This document shows, one piece after another, positions 27,241-36,796 of a stretch of 64,000 nt of DNA; the first letter of the stretch is position 1, and each line of letters opens with the position of its first letter. A program made the position numbers and the translations under genes. The stretch is from an uncultured SAR86 cluster bacterium (GTDB taxonomy: Bacteria; Pseudomonadota; Gammaproteobacteria; Magnimaribacterales; D2472), in NCBI GenBank assembly GCA_902617045.1, contig CACMVA010000002.1, forward strand, positions 226,014 to 290,013. The letters are read 5' to 3'. Below the pieces are notes generated by a model, which was not told the DNA's origin, did not search any database, and saw nothing but the letters and a program-made list of their open reading frames with translations.

Positions 27241-28563
27241 TTAACTTTTTGATTCAATAATTTTTTTAATATCATTTGCAAACTTTTTAGCAACCTTTTC
27301 CTCAGAAGCCTCTATCATAATTCTTATCTTCGGCTCTGTACCTGATGGCCTTACAAGAACTCTACCTACAGTTAAATCAGAATCAATTTCTGATATTAAT
27401 GATTTAAGTTCTTTATCATTGATAATATCTTTATTTTTAACAGTTACAGCAACGTTAATTTGAGGTATTTTTGTATAATTCAGTAAGACCTCACTTGGTT
27501 TCTTTTCAAGAAGCAATAATGAAGAAATTACCTTTAAAGCAGCAATAGTACCATCTCCAGTACTAACAAGATCTTTACATATAATATGTCCTGAAGCTTC
27601 ACCTCCAAGTAGCCAACCCTTGCTTGATAACATTTCGCTGACATATTTGTCACCAACATCAGCTCTTACAAACTTATAACCAAGTTTTTTTATACCTTCT
27701 TCAAAACCTAGGTTACTCATATGAGTACCAACAACACCTGACCATGGTCCAGCCTTATTTGGATTGGCAAAAGCTAATATATAGAGAAGGTCATCACCAT
27801 CAAGAATATTACCCTTTTCATCTACAAGAATGACTCTGTCCCCATCGCCATCCAAAGATATTCCATAATCAGCTCTATGCTCAATTACAGCTTCTTGAAT
27901 TACTTCTGGATGAGTAGAGCCACAGTTTTGATTGATGTTGTAACCATCTGGTTCATTGCCAATTGCAATTACTTCAGCTCCTAATTCTTCGAATATTTCT
28001 GGACTTACTTTATAACAAGCCCCGTTCGCACAATCAACAACTATCCTGAGTGAAGAAAAGGAAATTTCAGAGGGGACAGTTGATTTACAAAATTCGATAT
28101 ATCTTGGTCCAGACTCATCAAATCTATATGCTTTTCCTATTTTGGATGTTTCAACTGGAGATAAGTTTGAAGAAAGGTATTTTTCAATTCTTTTTTCAAT
28201 GTCTCTTGAAATCTTTTCTCCATCTTCATTAAAAATTTTAATTCCATTATCTAAAAAATCATTATGTGAGGCGCTTATAACAACTCCAAACTTATTTCTT
28301 AGTGTTTTAGTTAGATAGGCAACTCCAGGTGTTGGAATTGGGCCGAGTAGATTTACATTAACACCAGCAGCTATAAAACCTGCCTGAAGTGCAGACTCTA
28401 ACATATAACCAGAGACTCTAGTGTCCTTGCCAATAACAACAGTATTCCAACCAAGATCTTTCATTACTAGGCCTGTTGCGTGACCTATTTTCAAACAAGC
28501 TTCGGGTGTTATTATGCTCTCAACGGGTCCCCTAATACCGTCGGTGCCAAACTTTAGGTTCAT
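27241..28563 (-). CDS. glmM: Phosphoglucosamine mutase
   Basis: Converts glucosamine 6-phosphate to glucosamine 1-phosphate for UDP-GlcNAc, and so for peptidoglycan and lipid A. In the 440-residue product the active-site serine is in VISASHNDFLDNGIKIF, the metal loop is SLDGDGDRVILVD, the sugar-binding loop includes GGEASGHI, and the phosphate loop is VRPSGTEPKIRIM. It follows ftsH by 9 bases; folP, which usually separates the two, is absent. Confidence 0.98.
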   Translation of the reverse strand: MNLKFGTDGIRGPVESIITPEACLKIGHATGLVMKDLGWNTVVIGKDTRVSGYMLESALQAGFIAAGVNVNLLGPIPTPGVAYLTKTLRNKFGVVISASHNDFLDNGIKIFNEDGEKISRDIEKRIEKYLSSNLSPVETSKIGKAYRFDESGPRYIEFCKSTVPSEISFSSLRIVVDCANGACYKVSPEIFEELGAEVIAIGNEPDGYNINQNCGSTHPEVIQEAVIEHRADYGISLDGDGDRVILVDEKGNILDGDDLLYILAFANPNKAGPWSGVVGTHMSNLGFEEGIKKLGYKFVRADVGDKYVSEMLSSKGWLLGGEASGHIICKDLVSTGDGTIAALKVISSLLLLEKKPSEVLLNYTKIPQINVAVTVKNKDIINDKELKSLISEIDSDLTVGRVLVRPSGTEPKIRIMIEASEEKVAKKFANDIKKIIESKS

Positions 28564-28572
28564 CAGAAAGAA

Positions 28573-30483
28573 TTATAGCTCTTTAGCAGCACCTTTGATT
28601 GAAGTTTTTTTAGAAGACTTGCCTTTGGGTTGATCATCATCTGACCATCCCTTTGGTTCTCTTGGAGTGGCACCAGCCATAATGTCATCAATTTGATCAG
28701 CATCTATTGTTTCATATTTTAATAGCGCATCAGCCATTACATTTAGCTTGTCTAAATTTTGTTTTAACAATTTTTCAGCTTTTTTGTAGCATGAATCAAT
28801 AATAGCTTTGACCTCTGAATCAATTAATTTTGATGTTTGATCACTTCTCATTGGTGGAGGATTTGAAACAGATCTTCCTAAGAAAGGACTACCCTCATCC
28901 TCTCCATATTTAATAGTACCGAGTGCATCAGAGAAACCCCATTTAGTAACCATATTTGTAGCAATACCTGTTGCTACTTCAATATCATTTGATGCTCCAG
29001 TTGTAATACCCTGATTGCCGTTAATAATACTCTCAGCAATTCTTCCACCGAATAAAGTAGCTATTCTTCCGAGAAGATACTCTTTGCTTTGCATATATGT
29101 ATCTTCTTCGGGTAAAAACATTGTTACTCCCAATGCTCTCCCTCTTGGTATGATGGTGACTTTGTAGACTGGATCATGAGTCGGACATAATCTACCAACG
29201 ATAGCATGCCCAGCTTCGTGATATGCGGTAATTCTCTTTTGCTCCTCACTTAGTATCATTGATTTTCTTTCAGCACCCATCATTATTTTATCTTTAGCTA
29301 AATCAAGATGGGACTGATCAATTTTTTTATCAGAATATCTAGCAGCAAAAAGTGCTGCTTCATTAATTAAATTTGCAAGATCTGCTCCCGAGAATCCAGG
29401 AGTACCTCTAGCAATTACAAGTGGATCAACATCAGAAGCAAGAGGAACCTTTCTCATATGAACTTTTAAGATTGCTTCTCTGCCACGAATGTCTGGTAGA
29501 TCAACAACTACTTGCCTGTCAAACCTTCCAGGTCTCAAAAGTGCTGGATCGAGAACATCTGGTCTATTGGTTGCAGCTATTACAATAACGCCATCATTAC
29601 CTTCAAAGCCGTCCATTTCAACAAGTAATTGGTTAAGCGTTTGTTCTCTTTCGTCATGACCACCACCAAGACCAGCACCTCTGTGCCTACCAACAGCATC
29701 AATTTCATCAATAAAAACAATACAAGGAGATTGTTTTTTTGCCTGATCAAACATATCTCTTACTCTAGATGCACCAACACCAACAAACATTTCAACAAAA
29801 TCAGAACCAGAGATAGTAAAGAATGGCACTTTAGCCTCTCCAGCAACTGCCCTAGCAATTAAAGTTTTTCCAGTACCTGGAGGACCAACCATCAAAACAC
29901 CCCTTGGAATCTTGCCGCCAAGTTTCTGAAATTTAGTTGGATCTTTAAGAAAGTCTACGAGTTCTTGAACATCTTGTTTAGCTTCTTCACAACCTGCAAC
30001 GTCTTTAAATGTAGTTTTGACTTTTCCACCTTCCATTAATTTAGCTTTACTTCGACCAAAAGACATAGGTCCACCCTTTCCAGAAATGCCACCTTGCATT
30101 TGACGCATAAAAAAGAAAAATATGGCTAACAAAAGAATTATCGGAAATGCACCAACAAGTAATTGAGAAAATAATGAGGGTTGTTCTATTTTTTCATAAA
30201 CAGCAATAATGCCGTTTTCTTCAATAGCATTTTCGACTGCTTCATCTCTCTTAAAAATAGGATGAGTAGTTTCAAATTTTGAACCATCTAGGCGATCACC
30301 GACAATAGTCATTTGATCGCCTTTATAAACTACTTTAGCAACTCTATCTGATAAAACTTCTTGTTTAAACTGGCTATAACTGATCTGTTCTCTAGCTGAT
30401 GAATTCTCAATGTTATTAAAAACATAAACCATGAGAGATCCTAGGACCACCCATACAACTAAATTTCTCATAAAACTATTCAT
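28573..30483 (-). CDS. ftsH: ATP-dependent zinc metalloprotease FtsH
   Basis: Membrane-anchored AAA+ protease that removes misassembled membrane proteins and regulatory proteins; in E. coli it also controls LpxC. The 636-residue protein has two N-terminal transmembrane helices (about 6-22 and 105-125) around a periplasmic domain, a Walker A motif GPPGTGKTL, Walker [13 protein letters not shown], the second-region-of-homology segment [20 protein letters not shown] and the zinc motif HEAGH. The C-terminus is Lys/Ser-rich. It is preceded by rlmE with a 3-base gap, as in E. coli. Confidence 0.98.
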   Translation of the reverse strand: MNSFMRNLVVWVVLGSLMVYVFNNIENSSAREQISYSQFKQEVLSDRVAKVVYKGDQMTIVGDRLDGSKFETTHPIFKRDEAVENAIEENGIIAVYEKIEQPSLFSQLLVGAFPIILLLAIFFFFMRQMQGGISGKGGPMSFGRSKAKLMEGGKVKTTFKDVAGCEEAKQDVQELVDFLKDPTKFQKLGGKIPRGVLMVGPPGTGKTLIARAVAGEAKVPFFTISGSDFVEMFVGVGASRVRDMFDQAKKQSPCIVFIDEIDAVGRHRGAGLGGGHDEREQTLNQLLVEMDGFEGNDGVIVIAATNRPDVLDPALLRPGRFDRQVVVDLPDIRGREAILKVHMRKVPLASDVDPLVIARGTPGFSGADLANLINEAALFAARYSDKKIDQSHLDLAKDKIMMGAERKSMILSEEQKRITAYHEAGHAIVGRLCPTHDPVYKVTIIPRGRALGVTMFLPEEDTYMQSKEYLLGRIATLFGGRIAESIINGNQGITTGASNDIEVATGIATNMVTKWGFSDALGTIKYGEDEGSPFLGRSVSNPPPMRSDQTSKLIDSEVKAIIDSCYKKAEKLLKQNLDKLNVMADALLKYETIDADQIDDIMAGATPREPKGWSDDDQPKGKSSKKTSIKGAAKEL

Positions 30484-30486
30484 AAC

Positions 30487-31047
30487 TTATTTTACTCCAT
30501 ACAGGTAAATTTCACCTGATTGTTTTTTTGAAGCAGCAGGCTTGTAAGTTTGAACTAACTTAAAAGATAATTCCATATTTTTTCGCAAAGTTTTTAAGTT
30601 ACTATTTTGAAAAGTTTTTATTATCATTGAGCCGCTTGAATCTAAAAAATCATTAGCGATCTTAACAGTAATCATATTCAAATTAAAAATATTTTCACTA
30701 TCAACTGCACTTATGCCACTTAAGTTTGGGGCTATATCTGAAATTACAAGTTTAAAACAACCTTTTAATTCTAATATTTCTTCTAAATTATATAAATTTT
30801 CAATACTATCTTTAAAAAAGGTGACACCGTCTATTGGTTCCATATCTAAGATATCAATTGCATATACTTTTGAAGATGGATATTTTTTGATTATGTACTC
30901 TGACCATCCTCCTGGAGAGGACCCAAGATCAAGAACATATGAGTAATTCATTATTTTTGTTTTTTTTAAAATTTCTTCTAATTTGAATACAGCTCTTGAA
31001 CGATAGCCCTTTTCTTTTGCCTTTTGGGCCCAATTGTCTGTTTGCAT
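30487..31047 (-). CDS. rlmE: 23S rRNA (uridine-2'-O)-methyltransferase RlmE
   Basis: Methylates the 2'-hydroxyl of U2552 in the 23S A-loop during late 50S assembly. The 186-residue product starts with DNWAQKAKEKGYRSRAVFKLEEI, carrying the first catalytic Lys, and has the SAM motif VLDLGSSPGGWSEY, the LVISDIAPNLSG segment and the ending KKQSGEIYLYG. It is slightly shorter than E. coli RlmE (209), mainly at the N-terminus. It is tightly linked to ftsH. Confidence 0.96.
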   Translation of the reverse strand: MQTDNWAQKAKEKGYRSRAVFKLEEILKKTKIMNYSYVLDLGSSPGGWSEYIIKKYPSSKVYAIDILDMEPIDGVTFFKDSIENLYNLEEILELKGCFKLVISDIAPNLSGISAVDSENIFNLNMITVKIANDFLDSSGSMIIKTFQNSNLKTLRKNMELSFKLVQTYKPAASKKQSGEIYLYGVK

Positions 31048-31051
31048 AAAG

Positions 31052-31528
31052 TTAGATGTGTTTAACTTCTATGATTTCGTAGTGTAGGTCGCCTGATGGA
31101 GTATTAATCTTAATTTCGTCATCAACAAACTTACCTACCAATCCTTTTGCAATTGGGGTATCAATTGATATGTGTCCTTTTTCAGGATCAGACTCAAGAT
31201 TTCCAACAATTTTATAAATGACTTCATTATCTTTCTCGATGTCATAAACTTTTATTGTTGAACCAAAAATAACTCTGCCAGTTTCAGGAATTTCTTTTAC
31301 ATCAATTACCTGGGCATTAGATAATGCGCTTTCCATCTCACTTATCTTGGCCTCTACTAAACCTTGTAATTCTTTTGCAGCATGATACTCAGCATTCTCT
31401 TTAAGATCTCCATGTGCTCTTGCTTCAGCTATAGCTTGAGATATCTGAGGTCTTTCAACAAACTTTAGATTTGAAAGCTTTTCTTTTATAGAAATCTCTC
31501 CATCTTTGGTGATAGGTACTCTGCTCAT
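31052..31528 (-). CDS. greA: Transcription elongation factor GreA
   Basis: Rescues backtracked RNA polymerase by stimulating transcript cleavage. The product is the standard 158 residues: an N-terminal coiled coil with acidic tip residues in the ARAHGDLKENAEYHAAKE segment and a C-terminal FKBP-like domain including the GPTK-like GSTIKVYD and the SPIAKGLVGK-type TPIAKGLVGK. It lies between carB and rlmE, as in other Gammaproteobacteria. Confidence 0.98.
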   Translation of the reverse strand: MSRVPITKDGEISIKEKLSNLKFVERPQISQAIAEARAHGDLKENAEYHAAKELQGLVEAKISEMESALSNAQVIDVKEIPETGRVIFGSTIKVYDIEKDNEVIYKIVGNLESDPEKGHISIDTPIAKGLVGKFVDDEIKINTPSGDLHYEIIEVKHI

Positions 31529-31554
31529 GCAAGCATTATATCAATTTTAATGAA

Positions 31555-34500
31555 TCAATTATTTATTTCTTGTAAAGTGCTGTAAGTCCAATTCTCTTCT
31601 TTGCTTTTGAATGCATCGATAATTGCAAATGCGCCGAACATTGTTGTTGTACAGAAAATTTTGTTTCTTAAAGCACTTTGTCTAATTGATGCTGAGTCTT
31701 CAATTGATTGTGAGCCTTCTGTTGTGTTGATCACCAAGTCGATATCATTATTAAGCAAGCTATCTACAATGTGAGGTCTTCCCTCAGTTACCTTATTGAT
31801 CGTTTTTACATTAAAACCAAGTTTTTGAATATATTTGGAAGTTCCAGATGTTGCTACAATTTCAAATCCAGCATTAATTATTTCAGGTACAAATTTATCA
31901 AGATATTTTTTATCTGATGCCTTAACACTTATAAATACCACACCAGATCGTCTAAGAATCTTGTTAGCTCCTTTTTGAGCTTTTGCATATGCCTCACCAA
32001 AATTTGGACCAATGCCCATAACTTCACCTGTTGATTTCATCTCAGGACCTAGAATAGGATCGACAAGAGGGAATTTATCAAATGGCATAACAGCTTCTTT
32101 TACAAAAGAAAGATCTTTTGGAAGTTTTGAGGAAAATTTTTGTTGTATTAAACTTTTACCTATCATTGCTTTGGAGGCTACTTTTGCAAGAGATTGACCT
32201 ATTGCTTTAGAAATAAAGGGAACGGTCCTTGATGCCCGAGGATTAACTTCAATAATAAAGACATTTTCGTCCTTAACAGCGTATTGAATATTCATTAAGC
32301 CTATAACTTTTAATTCTTTTGCTATATCAATGGCTTGTTCTTTCATGATGTCCTGTACTTTGCTTGATAAACTATATGGCGGTAGAGAACATGCAGAATC
32401 TCCAGAGTGAATTCCAGCTTGTTCAATATGTTGCAATATCCCACCAATTTCAATATTTTTTCCATCTGATACAACATCTACGTCAACTTCAATAGCATCT
32501 GTAAGATAACTATCTAAAAGAATAGGTTTACTATTAGAAACTTCTACTGCTTCATTTAAATACTGATTTAGCTCTTTTAAATTATTAACGAGTTGCATTG
32601 CTCTTCCACCCAATACATAAGATGGCCTTACAACAATTGGAAATCCAATTTCGTCAGCTTTTGCAAGTGCTTCTTCAACATTTTTTGCAGTAGCATTTGA
32701 GGGCTGTTTTAAATTTAATTTATTTACTAATTCTTGAAATCTTTCTCTATCTTCAGACCTATCAATTGCGTCCACATTTGTGCCTAAAATATTAACTCCA
32801 TTTTCAGATAAAATATCTGCAAGTTTTAAAGGTGTTTGACCTCCAAACTGAATAACAACCCCTTCTGGTTTTTCAATATCAATGATATCCAAGATCTTTT
32901 CTGCGGTGATTGGTTCAAAATAAAGCCTATTAGAAACATCATAGTCAGTTGATACAGTTTCAGGATTACAATTCACCATTATTGATTCATATCCCTCCTC
33001 CTGCATCGCCATAGATGCATGAACGCAACAATAATCAAACTCAATTCCTTGACCAATTCTATTGGGGCCACTTCCGAGGACAAGAATTTTCTTATTTTTA
33101 GTAGGGTTACTTTCACAACTTCCTCCATAAGACGAATACATATAGCATGTTGATGTAGCAAATTCTGCTGCACAAGTATCAACTCTTCTAAAAATGGGCA
33201 TTACATTATTTTTTTTCCTGATTTGCCTTATTTTAGATTCATTTGTATTAAGCAACTCAGCTATTCTATTATCAGAAAATCCTTTCTCTTTAATGTTTTG
33301 TAAATACTCTTTGGAAAGATTTGAAATATTAGTTTCTTTTAGCTCATCTTCAATATCAATTAATTCCTTAATTTGATCTAAGAACCAATAATCGATTTTT
33401 GTCAGTGAATATATTTTGTTTAGATCCCACCCTTTACGCATTGCATCAGCCACATAAAAAATTCTTTTTGGACCTGGAATTGTTAACTCACTTTTTATTT
33501 CGTCATCTGATGGAAAAGATCCATTATTTTGTAATGAGTTTAATCCGTTTAATCCTTCCTCCATACTACATAGAGCTTTTTGAAATGATTCTTGAAAGTT
33601 TGATCCAATAGACATCACCTCTCCAACCGACTTCATTTGTGTTGTAAGTTTTGGACTTGCTTGAGGAAACTTTTCAAAAGCAAATTTAGGTATTTTTGTA
33701 ACGATGTAGTCAATACTTGGTTCAAAAGACGCTGGAGTTAATCCTCCTGTAATATCATTCTTTAGTTCATCAAGGGTATAACCTACAGATAAAAGCGCTG
33801 CAACTTTTGCGATTGGAAATCCAGTTGCTTTTGATGCAAGAGCAGAAGACCTACTCACTCTAGGATTCATCTCGATTACAACCATTTTTCCATTATCTGG
33901 ATTAATTGCAAATTGAACATTTGATCCACCAGTATCTACACCAATTTCTCTTAAAATTTTAAAAGATGCATTCCTCATGATTTGATATTCTTTATCAGTA
34001 AGAGTCTGAGCAGGAGCTATGGTTGTTGAGTCTCCAGTATGAATTCCCATAGGATCTAAGTTTTCGATTGAGCAAACGATTATACAATTATCCTCACAAT
34101 CTCTGACAACTTCCATTTCGTACTCTTTCCATCCAATTAAAGACTCATCAATTAAAAGTTCATTTGTTGGTGATAATTCGAGCCCTTTCTCACATATAGA
34201 TTTAAACTCTGAGATGTTATAAGCAATCCCCCCGCCAGTTCCTCCCATAGTAAATGAAGGTCTTATAATGCATGGAAATCCTATTTTTTCTTGAACTTCC
34301 AATGCATCACTCATTGAATGAGCAATACCTGATACGGGTGTTTCCAAATTAATTGACTGCATAGTTTCATCAAAAAGCTGTCTATCTTCAGCTTTATCAA
34401 TTGCAGTTCTATTCGCTCCAATTAAGACAACATTATGTTTCTTGAGCACACCTTTTTTATCTAAAGTTAAGGCAGTGTTTAAAGCAGTTTGTCCTCCCAT

Positions 34501-34767
34501 AGTTGGTAAGATTGCATCTGGTTTTTCCTTCTCAATTATTTTTTCAACAGATTCCCAATGAATTGGTTCAATGTATGTTGCATCAGCTAAGAGTGGATCA
34601 GTCATTATAGTTGCGGGATTAGAATTTACTAAAATTACTCTGAATCCTTCTTCTTTAAGCGCTTTGCATGCTTGTGCACCAGAATAATCAAATTCACATG
34701 CTTGCCCAATAATGATTGGACCCGCACCTATTATTAAAATTGAAGAAATATCTTTACGTTTTGGCAT
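31555..34767 (-). CDS. carB: Carbamoyl-phosphate synthase large subunit
   Basis: Makes carbamoyl phosphate from bicarbonate, two ATP and ammonia supplied by CarA, for pyrimidines and arginine. The 1070-residue protein has the duplicated ATP-grasp architecture: synthetase half 1 ([24 protein letters not shown]), an oligomerisation region, half 2 ([20 protein letters not shown]), and a C-terminal MGS-type allosteric domain ([14 protein letters not shown] onward). Length is as in E. coli (1073). The start at 34767 overlaps the carA stop by 14 bases. Confidence 0.98.
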   Translation of the reverse strand: MPKRKDISSILIIGAGPIIIGQACEFDYSGAQACKALKEEGFRVILVNSNPATIMTDPLLADATYIEPIHWESVEKIIEKEKPDAILPTMGGQTALNTALTLDKKGVLKKHNVVLIGANRTAIDKAEDRQLFDETMQSINLETPVSGIAHSMSDALEVQEKIGFPCIIRPSFTMGGTGGGIAYNISEFKSICEKGLELSPTNELLIDESLIGWKEYEMEVVRDCEDNCIIVCSIENLDPMGIHTGDSTTIAPAQTLTDKEYQIMRNASFKILREIGVDTGGSNVQFAINPDNGKMVVIEMNPRVSRSSALASKATGFPIAKVAALLSVGYTLDELKNDITGGLTPASFEPSIDYIVTKIPKFAFEKFPQASPKLTTQMKSVGEVMSIGSNFQESFQKALCSMEEGLNGLNSLQNNGSFPSDDEIKSELTIPGPKRIFYVADAMRKGWDLNKIYSLTKIDYWFLDQIKELIDIEDELKETNISNLSKEYLQNIKEKGFSDNRIAELLNTNESKIRQIRKKNNVMPIFRRVDTCAAEFATSTCYMYSSYGGSCESNPTKNKKILVLGSGPNRIGQGIEFDYCCVHASMAMQEEGYESIMVNCNPETVSTDYDVSNRLYFEPITAEKILDIIDIEKPEGVVIQFGGQTPLKLADILSENGVNILGTNVDAIDRSEDRERFQELVNKLNLKQPSNATAKNVEEALAKADEIGFPIVVRPSYVLGGRAMQLVNNLKELNQYLNEAVEVSNSKPILLDSYLTDAIEVDVDVVSDGKNIEIGGILQHIEQAGIHSGDSACSLPPYSLSSKVQDIMKEQAIDIAKELKVIGLMNIQYAVKDENVFIIEVNPRASRTVPFISKAIGQSLAKVASKAMIGKSLIQQKFSSKLPKDLSFVKEAVMPFDKFPLVDPILGPEMKSTGEVMGIGPNFGEAYAKAQKGANKILRRSGVVFISVKASDKKYLDKFVPEIINAGFEIVATSGTSKYIQKLGFNVKTINKVTEGRPHIVDSLLNNDIDLVINTTEGSQSIEDSASIRQSALRNKIFCTTTMFGAFAIIDAFKSKEENWTYSTLQEINN

Positions 34768-35875
34768 ACTCTTTTACCATAGAACTAAATTTTTCAAAAA
34801 GTATCTTTATCTCTTGAGGGCCAGGACTCGCCTCAGGATGTCCTTGGAAACTAAATGCCGGCCTATCGATAAATTCAATGCCTTGAAGTGATTTGTCAAA
34901 TAAAGATACATGTGTAACTTTAATATTATTGGGTAAAGTGTTTTCATCTACTGCGAAGCCATGATTTTGGCTAGTAATAAAAACATCTTTGGAAGCCATG
35001 TCTTGAACAGGGTGATTTGCTCCATGATGACCAAATTTCATTTTGTAAGTATTAGCCCCACCAGCAAGAGCTAATAATTGGTGACCAAGACAGATACCAA
35101 AAATTGGAATCTTATTTTCAAGAAATTTTTTAATGTTTTGTATAGCATAATCACAAGGCTCAGGATCTCCCGGACCATTAGATAAAAATATACCTTTTGG
35201 ATTATATTTAATAATTTCTTCGAATGGAGTTTTGGCATTTACAACTTTTACAGATCCAACGTGCTCACTTAAAAGTCTTAATATATTCTCTTTAATGCCA
35301 TAGTCATAAGCTATTACAGGATATTCATCATTAAATTTACCATTCTCAGGCCAAACTCCCTCATTCCATTTATATTCTTTATCTGTGGAGACAACTTGTG
35401 CTAAATCCATTCCTTTTAGACCTTCAAATGCCTTTGCTTTTGCAACAGCTTCTTTATCAGAAATTACTGAAAGCGATGCAATACAACAATTCATTGCTCC
35501 TTTTTCTCTTAAAATTGTTGTTATTTCCCTTGTATCAACGTCTGCTATCCCAATAACTTCATTTTTTTTTAAAAATTCGCCTAAAGTGGCTTTTGACCTC
35601 CAATTACTTGGTTTGTCACAAAAGTTTTTAACTACCATTCCTGAGGCATGAATAGTTTTTGATTCATTATCTTCATTATTTACGCCAGTATTTCCAATAT
35701 GTGGATGTGTGAAAGTAATTATTTGTTTTTTGTATGAGGGATCTGTAACAATCTCTTGGTAGCCTGTCATAGATGTATTAAATACAAGCTCACCAACATC
35801 ATATTTTTCTTTCCCAAACCCCTTTCCATAGAATACACTACCGTCTTCAAATGCTAATATGGCTTTGAATGACAT
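34754..35875 (-). CDS. carA: Carbamoyl-phosphate synthase small (glutaminase) subunit
   Basis: Glutamine amidotransferase subunit that passes ammonia to CarB. In the 373-residue product the N-terminal CarA domain ([33 protein letters not shown]) is followed by a class I GATase domain with the nucleophile motif [15 protein letters not shown] and the GHPEASPGP motif holding the catalytic His/Glu. It is first in carAB-greA. A TATAAT lies about 84 bases upstream, leaving a leader that could be regulated. Confidence 0.98.
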   Translation of the reverse strand: MSFKAILAFEDGSVFYGKGFGKEKYDVGELVFNTSMTGYQEIVTDPSYKKQIITFTHPHIGNTGVNNEDNESKTIHASGMVVKNFCDKPSNWRSKATLGEFLKKNEVIGIADVDTREITTILREKGAMNCCIASLSVISDKEAVAKAKAFEGLKGMDLAQVVSTDKEYKWNEGVWPENGKFNDEYPVIAYDYGIKENILRLLSEHVGSVKVVNAKTPFEEIIKYNPKGIFLSNGPGDPEPCDYAIQNIKKFLENKIPIFGICLGHQLLALAGGANTYKMKFGHHGANHPVQDMASKDVFITSQNHGFAVDENTLPNNIKVTHVSLFDKSLQGIEFIDRPAFSFQGHPEASPGPQEIKILFEKFSSMVKEYAKT

Positions 35876-35958
35876 TAGAATTGCACCTTAAAAAGATTAA
35901 ATTTAGAGAAAATTTTAGGGAGACTATTAAAAGAATTTTTTTGTTTTAATGAGCTAAA

Positions 35959-35964
35959 ATTATA
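35959..35964 (-). promoter_or_regulatory. Candidate -10 box upstream of carA
   Basis: TATAAT on the minus strand in the 153-base spacer between carA and map. The -35 region is unconvincing. It would give a leader of about 75-80 bases with an AT-rich imperfect inverted repeat. I see no arginine-operator-like site that I can defend. Confidence 0.35.
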
Positions 35965-36028
35965 GGCTGACATTAAAATTGTACTTTATAGATTAAGTTA
36001 ACTAATGTCTATACAAAAATGAAAAAAA

Positions 36029-36796
36029 ATGAATATTTCGATAAAAAATTTTGAGGACATTGAAAAAATGAGAATAGCTGGCAAATTAGCAGCTGAAGTT
36101 CTTGAAATGATTACCCCCTTCGTCAAACCTGGAGTTTCTACTGGTGAGCTTGATAAGCTTTGTTATGATCACATTGTTAATGTTCAAAACGCCATACCAG
36201 CAAATGTTGGGTACAAAGGATATGAGAAAACTATTTGCTCAAGCATAAATCAGGTTATTTGTCATGGCATACCTAACAATGAAAAATTCCTTAAAGATGG
36301 AGATATTCTAAATATTGATGTAACAGTTATAAAAGATGGGTGGCATGGAGATACATCAAAAATGTTTCTTGTTGGTAAGTGTGCTCCACATAACCAACGA
36401 TTAGTTCAAATCACTCAAGAATGTCTTTACAAAGGCATCGAGGCTGTAAAGCCAGGCGCATATCTTGGAGATATTGGAAATGCCATCCAAAAACATGCTG
36501 AAAGAAATTACTATAGTGTTGTTGAGGACTACTGCGGTCATGGTATCGGAAAAATTTATCATGAAGAACCCCAGATCCTTCACTATGGAAAGCCTGGAAC
36601 AGGTATACAGCTAAAAGAAGGTATGTGTTTCACTATAGAACCAATGATTAATCAAGGTACAAAATATTGCAAAACTCTTAATGACGGATGGACAGTGGAA
36701 ACTAAAGACGGAAGAAACTCTGCTCAATGGGAGCATACTATAGCAGTAACTAAAACTGGGTCAGAAATTTTAACAAAAAGAAATGACGAATTTTAA
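36029..36796 (+). CDS. map: Methionine aminopeptidase, type I
   Basis: Removes the N-terminal methionine from new proteins. The 255-residue product is a single pita-bread domain with the metal ligands in NIDVTVIKDGWHGDTSKMF (two Asp), CGHGIGKIYHEEPQ (His), FTIEPMI (Glu) and the final SAQWEHTIAVT (Glu). It overlaps glnD by one base (36796). A run of A residues precedes the ATG and no Shine-Dalgarno sequence is clear. Confidence 0.98.
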   Translation: MNISIKNFEDIEKMRIAGKLAAEVLEMITPFVKPGVSTGELDKLCYDHIVNVQNAIPANVGYKGYEKTICSSINQVICHGIPNNEKFLKDGDILNIDVTVIKDGWHGDTSKMFLVGKCAPHNQRLVQITQECLYKGIEAVKPGAYLGDIGNAIQKHAERNYYSVVEDYCGHGIGKIYHEEPQILHYGKPGTGIQLKEGMCFTIEPMINQGTKYCKTLNDGWTVETKDGRNSAQWEHTIAVTKTGSEILTKRNDEF

